In this document: piece by piece, positions 1 through 6,154 of the stretch | Position numbering within the stretch: position 1 is the stretch's first letter | Layout of the letters: every line of letters begins with the position of its first letter | NCBI GenBank assembly: GCA_902489225.1 | Contig: CABTZA010000042.1 | Location: 1 to 11,681, forward strand | Length of the DNA: 11,681 bases | Direction of reading: 5' to 3' | Origin: an uncultured Collinsella sp. | GTDB taxonomy: Bacteria > Actinomycetota > Coriobacteriia > Coriobacteriales > Coriobacteriaceae | Program-made: the position numbers and the translations under genes | Notes under the pieces: model-generated | Seen by the model: only the letters and a program-made list of their open reading frames with translations | The model's database searches: none | Told to the model about the DNA's origin: nothing

Positions 1-654
1 AAGCGCTATGCGGGTGTAGCAAGCTGGCTGCGAACCGGCGACATGTTCAATGCCGATTTTGCCTATCACGAGGTGCCTATCGAGCGCGATCCCATTGACT
101 TGGAGGCGTATCGCGCCTGTCCCATGCGGTTTACGTGCGTGTGCACCGATATCGAGACGGGCAAGGCCGTCTACCACGACCTGCCCTATGGCGACGAGCG
201 GGATATCGAGTGGATCCGGGCATCGTCGGCGATTCCTGTGGCGACGCGTCCCGTTGCTATTGACGGGCATAAGTATCTGGATGGTGGCGTTGCTGATTCT
301 ATTCCCAGTTCATGGCTGTTTGCGCAGGGGTATGACCGCAATATCGTGGTGCTCACGCAGCCGGCGGGCTTTGTGAAGCAGCCCAACAGCGTGATGCCCA
401 TGCTGCGTCGCGTGTTCCATCACTATCCGGAGTTTGTCGCAGCGCTCGAGCATCGGCATGAGGTCTACAATGCCACGCTCGATGATTTGGCGCGTCGTGA
501 GGCCGCCGGCGATATCTTTGTGGTGCGTCCGAGCGAATCGGTGAAGGTGCCGTCGCTGTGTCGTGAGCCCGATGAACTTGAGCGCATCTACCAGATTGGT
601 CGCCGCGATGCGGAGGCGACTTTGCCGGCGTTGGAAGCGTATCTGGCGGGGTAA
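1..654 (+). CDS. Patatin-like phospholipase family protein, C-terminal part (5' end outside window)
   Basis: The frame is open from base 1, so the ATG at 43 is probably internal and this is a 217-codon fragment. Patatin-family enzymes are lipid acyl hydrolases with a Ser-Asp dyad. The aspartate is visible in YLDGGVADSIP (Asp codon at 280-282), preceded by the family-typical WIRASSAIPVATRPV stretch that leads into this motif. The GxSxG nucleophile and the glycine-rich oxyanion loop would lie upstream of the window. After the DGG motif come about 120 residues resembling the C-terminal extension of YjjU-like bacterial patatins, with no membrane segment. The substrate cannot be read from sequence. 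The gene converges with thiE, and a 15-bp hairpin sits between them. Family assignment is firm; the exact subfamily is inferred. Confidence 0.85.
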   Translation, partial: KRYAGVASWLRTGDMFNADFAYHEVPIERDPIDLEAYRACPMRFTCVCTDIETGKAVYHDLPYGDERDIEWIRASSAIPVATRPVAIDGHKYLDGGVADSIPSSWLFAQGYDRNIVVLTQPAGFVKQPNSVMPMLRRVFHHYPEFVAALEHRHEVYNATLDDLARREAAGDIFVVRPSESVKVPSLCREPDELERIYQIGRRDAEATLPALEAYLAG

Positions 655-664
655 GGGTCGCATG

Positions 665-712
665 TGGAAAGCGCATCCCGGAATGGAGGTCCAAACTGGG
701 ATGCGCTTTCCA
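665..712. terminator. Perfect 15-bp hairpin between convergent genes, candidate terminator
   Basis: Arms 665-679 and 698-712 are exact reverse complements (tggaaagcgcatccc and its partner), with an 18-nt loop at 680-697. It lies 10 bases after the patatin stop and about 43 bases past the thiE stop, where a shared terminator is expected. No real T-tract follows on either strand, so intrinsic termination is less certain than at the other hairpins in this window. The rest of 655-755 shows nothing else. Confidence 0.45.
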
Positions 713-755
713 TTGCTGAAGATATGAGGCTGCGGATCAGCTGCTCGGCCTGAGC

Positions 756-1451
756 CTATGCCTGCTGCCAGGTATCGACGAGCTCCTTGGCCGCGGCGTA
801 GGGGTCGTCGGCACTGCAGACGGCGCTCACCACAAAGAAGCCGTCGACGCCGGTAGCCTTGAGCTGCGGAAGGTCGGCCGTCTTGACGCCGCCGCCCACC
901 ACGATGGGCACGGGGCTTGCCGCATGGAGCGCGGCCAGGTCCTCAAAGCTCTTGGTGATGATAGAGCCGTCGGCCGCGCGTCCGCAGTCGCGCTTGGTCT
1001 CGGTCTCGTGGAGTGGGCCGATGCCAAGGTAGTCGACCAAACTCATATCGGCGGTCTTGACGTACTCGAGCATCTCCTCGCAACGGGCCGAAAGGCCCAC
1101 GATGGCGTCGGGGCCCAGCAACTTGCGACAGACCTCGACGGGAATATCGCTTTGGCCCACGTGCACACCGTCGACAGCAATACCCTGCTCGCGTGCGGCA
1201 AGCACACAGTCCAGACGGTCGTCGATCAGCAAGGCGACCTGACCGGTCTTGCCGGCCTGAGCGATTGCCTGCGCGGCGTCGCCGGTCAGCGCAATGATCT
1301 CGCGGGCGCTTGCCACCTTGGAGCGCACCTGGATGCAGGTAAAGCCGGCGTCGAGCGCCTGGGCCACCACATCGCCCACGGGGCGCCCGAGCGTGTTTTC
1401 GGGGCCGAGTACCAGATAGGCCGAGATATCAAGGTTGTCGCGGATGCTCAT
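756..1451 (-). CDS. thiE: Thiamine-phosphate synthase ThiE
   Basis: This 231-residue protein has the usual ThiE length. ThiE condenses HMP-pyrophosphate with the thiazole phosphate to give thiamine phosphate in the cytosol. Visible TIM-barrel signatures are IQVRSK at 40-45 (normally QLREK), LLIDDRLD at 74-81 (normally INDR), VDGVHVGQSD at 93-102, IVGLS at 117-121, YLGIGPLHETETK at 141-153 with the TxTK lysine, and the phosphate loop IVVGGGV at 183-189. The start is the ATG at 1451, preceded by an aggagg ribosome-binding site. It overlaps the upstream stop in an ATGA junction, indicating translational coupling. It is the last gene of the thiM - thiamine-binding protein - thiE operon and should be controlled by the TPP riboswitch upstream of thiM. 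The REK glutamate is replaced by Ser44, while Arg43 and Lys45 remain. Confidence 0.93.
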   Translation of the reverse strand: MSIRDNLDISAYLVLGPENTLGRPVGDVVAQALDAGFTCIQVRSKVASAREIIALTGDAAQAIAQAGKTGQVALLIDDRLDCVLAAREQGIAVDGVHVGQSDIPVEVCRKLLGPDAIVGLSARCEEMLEYVKTADMSLVDYLGIGPLHETETKRDCGRAADGSIITKSFEDLAALHAASPVPIVVGGGVKTADLPQLKATGVDGFFVVSAVCSADDPYAAAKELVDTWQQA

Positions 1452-1789
1452 CGTGCTTCCTCCTGCTTTTTGATCTGTGCTTCCATGCGCTCGAGTTTGC
1501 CGGTCATGGTGTCGGTAAATCCGGGTCGAATATCGGCTTTGAGCACGACTTCGGTGCGGATGCCCTTGCTCGCCAACACAAAGGTTGCGTCGCGCACGAC
1601 CTGCATGACCTCGTCCCAGTCGCCCTCGATCTCGGTGAACATGGAGGTGGTGCGGTTGGGCAGGCCGCTCTCGCGAATGACACGCACGACCTCGGCGACC
1701 TCGGCGGATAGCTCATCGCCGGTGCCGCACGGGGCGATGGCCACGGCGACGAGCGTGTTCATGCCGGCATTGGTTGCGGGCTCGGACAT
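1448..1789 (-). CDS. MTH1187/YqgV-family thiamine-binding protein
   Basis: This 113-residue protein matches the small thiamine-binding domain family (Pfam Thiamine_BP; MTH1187, YqgV, related to YkoF). It shows VAVAIAPCGTGDELSAEVAEVV near the N-terminus, then IRESGLPN, the signature SMFTEIEGDWDEVMQVV, and a C-terminal KADIRPG strand. Such proteins fold as a ferredoxin-like beta-alpha-beta unit, oligomerise and bind thiamine or its pyrimidine part; the physiological role is poorly defined. The ATG at 1789 lies 3 bases after the thiM stop, and its ribosome-binding site (ggagg) falls inside the thiM 3' end. A later start at Met10 is possible, because the conserved region begins near there. The 3' end overlaps thiE by 4 bases. 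The position inside a TPP-controlled operon supports a thiamine-related job such as carrier, buffer or sensor, but that is inference. Confidence 0.85.
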   Translation of the reverse strand: MSEPATNAGMNTLVAVAIAPCGTGDELSAEVAEVVRVIRESGLPNRTTSMFTEIEGDWDEVMQVVRDATFVLASKGIRTEVVLKADIRPGFTDTMTGKLERMEAQIKKQEEAR

Positions 1790-1792
1790 GGC

Positions 1793-2632
1793 CTATGCCT
1801 CCTCGAGCTCGAGTCGGTTATCGGCGATGTCTTGGGCGGTCGCGCGGTAGAGCTCGTCGATAAAGGCGACCTTAAAGCTTGCCGGGGCGTCGGCGACAGC
1901 GGCGGCACGCGTGCCGGCCACGTTGTAGACGGCGGTGCCGCAGACGGCTGCCGTAAACGGGTCGGCGGCGCAGGCGTACACGGCCAGCACGCCGCCCTGC
2001 GAGCAGCCGCAGCCGGTGATCTTGGACATGAGCGGGCTGCCACCGTGGGACTTGGCCACCGTCGTGCCGTCGGTGATCAGGTCGACTTCGCCCGAGACCA
2101 CAACGGCGCCACCGGTGTGGCGAGCGAGCGCCACGGCGGCATCGCGGGCGGCGTCGACCGTGTCGGTGGTATCGACACCACGCACGCGGCTCAGATCAGC
2201 CGCCTCGCCCTCAAGACCCCACAGGCCGGCGAGTGCGATAATCTCGGAGGCGTTGCCGCGCACGATGGCGGGCTTGTACTGCTTGAGCTCGTTTACCAGC
2301 TGGGTGCGCAGGCTGCCGATACCCAGGCCCACCGGATCGAGCACCCAGGGCTTGCCGGCGTCGTGTGCCGCCTTCGCCGCGCGGGGAATCGTCTGCTCGT
2401 AGATAGGGAAGAGCGTGCCCATGTTGAGATAGATGGCGCCGCCGCCGGCAACGAGCGCTTCGCCCTCGTCGGGCAGATAGACCATGGCGGCCGATCCGCC
2501 CACGGCGAGCTGTGCGTTGGCGACAAAGTCGATCGTCACCGTGTTGGTGATGGAGCCGGCCATCGGATTGGTGGCGCGAATTTCCTCTACGGCCTTGACC
2601 ATATGTTGCTTAAGCTGTTCCGAATCAATCAC
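1793..2632 (-). CDS. thiM: Hydroxyethylthiazole kinase ThiM
   Basis: ThiM phosphorylates the thiazole alcohol HET, feeding salvaged thiazole to ThiE. The 279-residue product carries the family marks in order: NPMAGSITNTVTIDFVAN at 22-39, GGSAAM at 45-50, LDPVG at 98-102, RGNASEI at 125-131, SGEVDLITDG at 180-189 and the catalytic loop TGCGCSQGG at 206-214. I chose the GTG at 2632 because aaggagg lies 8 bases upstream and the family homology begins just after it. An in-frame ATG at 2746 would place 38 extra codons inside the TPP riboswitch and terminator and is rejected. First gene of the operon; the stop TAG is 3 bases from the next ATG. No thiD, thiC or thiG is in view, which fits salvage rather than complete synthesis here. 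Confidence 0.95.
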   Translation of the reverse strand: MIDSEQLKQHMVKAVEEIRATNPMAGSITNTVTIDFVANAQLAVGGSAAMVYLPDEGEALVAGGGAIYLNMGTLFPIYEQTIPRAAKAAHDAGKPWVLDPVGLGIGSLRTQLVNELKQYKPAIVRGNASEIIALAGLWGLEGEAADLSRVRGVDTTDTVDAARDAAVALARHTGGAVVVSGEVDLITDGTTVAKSHGGSPLMSKITGCGCSQGGVLAVYACAADPFTAAVCGTAVYNVAGTRAAAVADAPASFKVAFIDELYRATAQDIADNRLELEEA

Positions 2633-2654
2633 TGCACATGCCTCCTTGGCATAG

Positions 2655-2685
2655 AAAAGGGGCGCTGTGCATAGACAGCGCCCCT
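2655..2685 (-). terminator. Intrinsic terminator of the TPP riboswitch expression platform
   Basis: On the minus strand an 11-bp perfect stem (aggggcgctgt and its complement, plus-strand arms 2658-2668 and 2675-2685) closes a 6-nt loop and runs directly into TTTT. It lies immediately after the TPP aptamer and before the thiM ribosome-binding site. It is therefore the expected ligand-dependent terminator: TPP binding should favour it and shut down thiM-thiE. A competing antiterminator pairing was not worked out. Confidence 0.85.
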
Positions 2686-2694
2686 GTAAAGGCG

Positions 2695-2790
2695 GCATGC
2701 TCCCTACGCCAGCATTAACTGACAGGTTCAAAGGATTGGGCCCCATGCCCTCTCAGCCTTGTGGTTTGCACCGCCGGCACTCCCGCATCG
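2695..2790 (-). promoter_or_regulatory. TPP riboswitch (THI element) aptamer
   Basis: Read on the minus strand, the segment has the TPP aptamer hallmarks in the right order: gcgggagtgcc at the 5' side, the nearly invariant CTGAGA, then GAACCTG, and finally TAATGCTGGCGTAGGGA before the closing helix (atgc near the 5' end with gcat near the 3' end). Between 5' side and CTGAGA is a hairpin like the variable P3. It precedes an intrinsic terminator and thiM, which is the canonical arrangement for transcriptional feedback by thiamine pyrophosphate. Boundaries are accurate to a few bases. Confidence 0.94.
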
Positions 2791-2804
2791 AATCTGTTGT
2801 TCCC

Positions 2805-2826
2805 TATACTAGCGCACCGTTACAAT
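2805..2826. promoter_or_regulatory. Overlapping divergent promoter region (thi operon / HAD gene)
   Basis: TATACT at 2805-2810 (plus) overlaps TAGTAT on the minus strand (2811-2806). The minus element would start transcription about 7-10 bases before the TPP aptamer, where the thi transcript should begin. For the plus strand, TATACT or TACAAT (2821-2826) could be the -10 box of the HAD gene. No good TTGACA-like -35 box is visible for any choice, so these are weak positional calls. Confidence 0.35.
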
Positions 2827-2855
2827 GGTTGCGGTGAAAATGACTGGGGGACTCT

Positions 2856-3764
2856 ATGATCAAACTTGTGCTGACCGATATGGACGATACGCTGATTCCA
2901 GCCGGGCATGACGGCGCCAGCGACTACGCCATTGAGGGTATTCATGCCATGCAGGCGGCGGGTCTGCACTTTGGGCCGGTTTCGGGTCGTCAGCCGTCCG
3001 CGATGGGCTGGATGTTCAAAAACCGTTCCGAGTGTTTTTCGACCGGTGCGTTCTGTAACGGCCAGGTGATGTTTGTCGACGGCGAAGTAGTCGCTTCGCG
3101 CGCAATCGACAACGATGCTCTGATACGTTTGGCTGACTATCTGGAGCAAGAAACCGACGATACATTTCTAAAAGTCTACAGCCTGGGCGATGACTTTTGG
3201 GGTAACGATGCCTATTGCGTGACGAGCAATCCCGAGCGTGTACGTCGCGCTATGGAGTCGGGCGGCAATGCGTGGCTCAAAGGCGAAGAGGCCCCGTGCC
3301 GTCCCGTCGTCGATGACGCGCCGGTGTTTAAGGCGAATATCTGGAGTGCCCGTTCGCGTGAGGAGCTCGCGGAGCTACGCGAGCGCGTTGCCGTTGAGAT
3401 GCCGGAACTCTCGCTTGTGTTTCCCAACAACCGAGTGCGCCTGTTCGACATCCTTCCGGATGGTTGGGACAAGGGCTGCGCTGCGCTGGAGCTGGCGCGC
3501 GCCTTGGGCCTGACGCCCGACGAGGTGGCCGTATTTGGCGATTCCGATAACGATCTGCCCATGATCGATGCCGTTCCCAACTCCGTTGCAGTCGCCAATG
3601 CCAACGAGGCCGTCACGGCTGCCGCGCGCTGGCATATCGGCGCCGCGGCAGATGATGCGGTCGCCGGGGCTCTGCATCAGATTGCCGCCTGCGCCGCGAC
3701 GGGGGAGATGCCGCCGTTTATGCGTCAGGAGGGTGCAGCCGACGCGAATCTCGCGAACAGCTAA
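2856..3764 (+). CDS. HAD superfamily (Cof-type, subclass IIB) phosphatase
   Basis: A 302-residue cytosolic hydrolase with all four HAD motifs: DMDDT with Asp8 nucleophile and Asp10 acid/base, the motif II serine in PVSGR (Ser43), motif III Lys206 in GWDKG, and GDSDND at 228-233 binding Mg2+. The long segment between motifs II and III (about 80-195) is the IIB cap that selects the substrate. Members dephosphorylate sugar phosphates, PLP, flavin or other small phosphates, and the substrate cannot be told here. The start ATG has a ggggg-rich ribosome-binding site 5 bases upstream. It is divergent from the thi operon and followed after 10 bases by a lysR gene, so the two are probably co-transcribed. 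The last 25 residues are a family-atypical, low-conservation tail. Confidence 0.9.
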   Translation: MIKLVLTDMDDTLIPAGHDGASDYAIEGIHAMQAAGLHFGPVSGRQPSAMGWMFKNRSECFSTGAFCNGQVMFVDGEVVASRAIDNDALIRLADYLEQETDDTFLKVYSLGDDFWGNDAYCVTSNPERVRRAMESGGNAWLKGEEAPCRPVVDDAPVFKANIWSARSREELAELRERVAVEMPELSLVFPNNRVRLFDILPDGWDKGCAALELARALGLTPDEVAVFGDSDNDLPMIDAVPNSVAVANANEAVTAAARWHIGAAADDAVAGALHQIAACAATGEMPPFMRQEGAADANLANS

Positions 3765-3774
3765 GGAGACAGCC

Positions 3775-4671
3775 ATGAAGCTCCAGCAGCTCAGATATGT
3801 CGTCAAAGTTGCCGAATGCGGCAGCATTACCGAGGCCTCGCGCCGTCTCTTTGTGTCGCAGCCTTCGATTACCGCATCGATTCGCGATCTCGAAAACGAG
3901 ATGGGTGTGCACATCTTTGAGCGCACCAACAAGGGCGTCATTGTGTCCGAGGAAGGCGAGACCTTCTTGGGCTACGCGCGACAGGTGCTCGACCAGGCCG
4001 ATCTGCTCGAAGGCAAGTACAAGGGCGCGTCCGAGCAGGTGCCGCACTTTAGTGTGAGCTGCCAGCATTATTCCTTTGCCGTTAACGCGTTTGTCGATGT
4101 GATCCGTGAGTTCGATGCCGCGCGCTACGACTTTACCCTGCGCGAGGAACAGACTCACGAGATTATCGAGGATGTCGCGCATATGAAAAGCGAACTGGGC
4201 ATCCTGTACTTATCCGAGCATAACCGCGAGGTCATCGAGCGCATGCTGGTGGCCAACGAGCTCGTGTTCGAAGGACTCTTCTGCGCCACGCCGCATGTCT
4301 TCGTCTGCGCCGACCATCCGCTGGCGGACCGCTCCAGCGTGACGCTCGAGGATCTGGAAGACTACCCGTTCCTGTCCTACGAGCAGGGCAGCTACAACTC
4401 GTTTTACTATTCCGAGGAGCTGACCTCGACGTTCGAGCGTCGCAAAAATATCCGCGTGCGCGACCGTGCGACGTTGTTCAATTTGGCCATGGGCCTCAAC
4501 GGCTACACGGTATGCTCGGGCGTGATCAGCCACGAGCTCAACGGCCCCGGCATTATCTCGATTCCGCTCGACGTGGACGAGTACATGGAGATTGGCATCA
4601 TCACGCGCAAGAACACGACGCTTACGCGCTACGGTCGGGCCTATATCGACGCGATTCGTCAGCATATCTAG
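3775..4671 (+). CDS. LysR-family transcriptional regulator
   Basis: A 298-residue LTTR. The N-terminal winged helix-turn-helix (about residues 1-60) reads SITEASRRLFVSQPSITASI then DLENEMGVHIFERTNKGV. A coiled linker follows, and then a periplasmic-binding-like effector domain from about 90 to 295. The start ATG has aaggag 7 bases upstream, in the 10-base gap after the HAD gene; an upstream in-frame ATG inside that gene is rejected. It is probably co-transcribed with the HAD gene. The next gene downstream, on the same strand, is a methionine synthase-like gene whose leader carries a T-N11-A dyad, the usual LTTR operator form. Control of that gene, as MetR-type LTTRs do for methionine genes, is plausible but inferred. 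The effector is unknown. Confidence 0.93.
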   Translation: MKLQQLRYVVKVAECGSITEASRRLFVSQPSITASIRDLENEMGVHIFERTNKGVIVSEEGETFLGYARQVLDQADLLEGKYKGASEQVPHFSVSCQHYSFAVNAFVDVIREFDAARYDFTLREEQTHEIIEDVAHMKSELGILYLSEHNREVIERMLVANELVFEGLFCATPHVFVCADHPLADRSSVTLEDLEDYPFLSYEQGSYNSFYYSEELTSTFERRKNIRVRDRATLFNLAMGLNGYTVCSGVISHELNGPGIISIPLDVDEYMEIGIITRKNTTLTRYGRAYIDAIRQHI

Positions 4672-4717
4672 ACTGCTGTGCTCCGCACGGTTCAAGTCTC
4701 TTTATGACAGTCCAGAC

Positions 4718-4740
4718 TGATATAGGAAACATCTATATCA
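4718..4740. promoter_or_regulatory. Candidate LysR operator (8-bp dyad with T-N11-A core)
   Basis: Arms tgatatag (4718-4725) and ctatatca (4733-4740) are perfect inverted repeats with a 7-nt spacer. Inside lies T-N11-A at 4724-4734 extended by the arms, the form bound by LysR-type regulators. It sits 47 bases after the lysR stop and about 87 bases before the MetE-like start, in an AT-rich stretch unlike the surrounding coding DNA. A -10-like element (TACGAT, 4762-4767) follows. Binding is inferred. Confidence 0.5.
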
Positions 4741-4772
4741 AACTGTTATAAACGTATATTTTACGATGGTCA

Positions 4773-4786
4773 TATGAGCGCTCATA
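4773..4786. promoter_or_regulatory. Perfect 14-bp palindrome, possible second operator
   Basis: tatgagcgctcata is self-complementary across its whole length with no spacer. It lies between the putative promoter and the start codon of the MetE-like gene, 40 bases before the ATG. A spacerless palindrome is more typical of a dimeric repressor site than of an RNA hairpin. The bound factor is unknown. Confidence 0.4.
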
Positions 4787-4826
4787 CTCTGTCCCAGCAA
4801 AGCAACCAATGCAAAGGGAGATATCT

Positions 4827-5960
4827 ATGAGCACTTCGATTCAACCGAACGCGCCATTTCGCGCCGATATCGTCGGCAGCTTTCTTCGTCCGCAGGCCGT
4901 GAAGGACGCCCGTGCCGCCTATGCTGCGGGTACACTCGACGCCGCCGGCCTTAAGGCCGTCGAGGATGAGGCCATTCGCGACCTGGTGGACAAGCAAAAG
5001 TCCGCTGGCCTGCAGGTGATTACCGATGGCGAGTTTCGCCGCAGTTACTGGCACCTCGACTTTATGTGGGGGCTCAACGGCATTGAACGCCGTACCTCGC
5101 GTACGGGCTATATGTTCCACGACGAGGAGACCACAGCCGACACCGCCGTGGTAACCGGTCCCATTAGCGGCGAGAACCATCCGTTCGTCGAGCACTTTAA
5201 ATTTGTCAAGGCGCTCGAGGGGGAGGGCCAGGTCGCGCGGCAAACCATTCCGGCGCCGATCCAGACGTTCTCCGAAGTCACGCTCGACCGCTGCGACGGC
5301 CAGCAGGAGAGCCTGCGCGCTGTCTATAAGACCGATGAGGAACTTGCCGACGCCATTGCAGCCGCTTATCGCACGGTGATCGCCGACCTGTACGCAGCAG
5401 GCTGCCGCAACATCCAGTTTGATGACTGCACCTGGGGCATCTACTGCGACACCGATTTTGTCGCCAAAACCGGCATGAGCCCGGTTGACCTGCAAAAGGT
5501 AAGCGAGCTGGGCGTGGCGCTCAACAACGCCGCCATCGAGGGCAAGCCCGACGATCTGGTTATCAACACGCACGTGTGCCGCGGCAACTACCACTCCACC
5601 TACGCTTTTGAAGGCGGCTACGATCCCATCGCACCGTACCTGTTCGCACATGAGAATGTCGATGCGTTCTATCTGGAGTTCGACACGCCGCGCGCCGGCG
5701 GCTTTGAGCCGCTCAAGTACGTCGCTCCCGGCAAGAAGGTCGTGCTGGGCTTGGTAACCACCAAGGCGGCAGAGCTCGAGAACGAGGATGTTATCGTCGA
5801 GCGCATCCGCGAAGCCGCAAAGTACGTGCCGCTCGAGAATCTGTACCTGTCGCCCCAGTGCGGCTTTGCCAGCTGCGAGATTGGCAACAAGCTGACCGAG
5901 GACGAGCAGTGGGCAAAGATCGCGCTGGTCAAGCGCATTGCCGAGCGCGTTTGGAAGTAA
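4827..5960 (+). CDS. Core methionine synthase-like protein (MetE C-terminal domain family, YxjG/YxjH-like)
   Basis: A 377-residue cytosolic protein corresponding to only the catalytic C-terminal barrel of cobalamin-independent methionine synthase; the N-terminal folate-binding half of MetE is absent. The expected zinc ligands are present: His249 and Cys251 in NTHVCRGN, Glu284 in FYLEFDTP and Cys345 in LSPQCGFAS. The N-terminus ADIVGSFLRP and the ITDGEFRRSYW block are typical of the YxjG/YxjH-like group. It probably transfers a methyl group to homocysteine or a related thiol, but the methyl donor is not evident. I chose the ATG at 4827, preceded by aaaggga, over one 18 bases earlier. Upstream are two palindromes and a lysR gene, suggesting regulation by the LysR. 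No SAM or B12 riboswitch is visible in the leader. Confidence 0.9.
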   Translation: MSTSIQPNAPFRADIVGSFLRPQAVKDARAAYAAGTLDAAGLKAVEDEAIRDLVDKQKSAGLQVITDGEFRRSYWHLDFMWGLNGIERRTSRTGYMFHDEETTADTAVVTGPISGENHPFVEHFKFVKALEGEGQVARQTIPAPIQTFSEVTLDRCDGQQESLRAVYKTDEELADAIAAAYRTVIADLYAAGCRNIQFDDCTWGIYCDTDFVAKTGMSPVDLQKVSELGVALNNAAIEGKPDDLVINTHVCRGNYHSTYAFEGGYDPIAPYLFAHENVDAFYLEFDTPRAGGFEPLKYVAPGKKVVLGLVTTKAAELENEDVIVERIREAAKYVPLENLYLSPQCGFASCEIGNKLTEDEQWAKIALVKRIAERVWK

Positions 5961-6007
5961 CGCTACCGTTTGCAGGTGGCGGCGCGTGCGAGGCATTGCG
6001 TATCGCG

Positions 6008-6013
6008 TACAAT
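6008..6013 (+). promoter_or_regulatory. Candidate -10 box of a small unit after the MetE-like gene
   Basis: TACAAT here is followed by GGTT, the same ten bases (TACAATGGTT) found before the HAD gene at 2821-2830. No clear -35 element is seen. If used, it would start a transcript of about 180 nt ending at the strong terminator at 6155-6202 and containing a 17-codon ORF. Confidence 0.28.
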
Positions 6014-6083
6014 GGTTCGGATCGTATCGTTCGGGCAGGTTATCCGATATGCCTGATCGCCCTTCCATCATGAAAGGACATCC

Positions 6084-6137
6084 ATGCCCCAGTTCTCGAC
6101 GCCCACCGTATCTGAACTCGAGGAGACTGTCGCATAG
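6084..6137 (+). CDS. Possible 17-residue small ORF or gene-start remnant
   Basis: ATG at 6084 has a fair ribosome-binding site (aaagga, 7 bases upstream) and encodes MPQFSTPTVSELEETVA, ending in two consecutive amber codons (TAG TAG, 6135-6140). The frame beyond the stops continues without another stop into the terminator. It may be a genuine tiny peptide, a leader peptide, or the start of a decayed gene. I recognise no family. It explains most of the otherwise gene-free stretch 5961-6197. Confidence 0.3.
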   Translation: MPQFSTPTVSELEETVA

Positions 6138-6154
6138 TAGCTGCGTTCAGCCAA

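Noticed and set aside
924..1850. 308-codon plus-strand open frame across the thi genes
   Set aside because: It runs through three well-supported minus-strand genes and has no coherent domain or ribosome-binding site.
1832..2674. 280-codon plus-strand open frame opposite thiM
   Set aside because: Antisense shadow of thiM that also crosses the terminator; its composition is typical of complement reading of GC-rich coding DNA.
4704..4751. 15-codon ORF (starting MTVQTD) in the lysR-MetE-like gap
   Set aside because: No ribosome-binding site precedes it, and it overlaps the proposed operator; the AT-rich segment is better explained as regulatory.
4672..4826. SAM or cobalamin riboswitch before the MetE-like gene
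   Set aside because: None of the conserved core sequences of these riboswitches is present; the structure consists of simple palindromes.
4782..6071. 429-codon minus-strand open frame opposite the MetE-like gene
   Set aside because: It is an antisense shadow produced by high GC third positions; the plus-strand frame has the zinc ligands and family motifs, and the antisense product has no recognisable domain.
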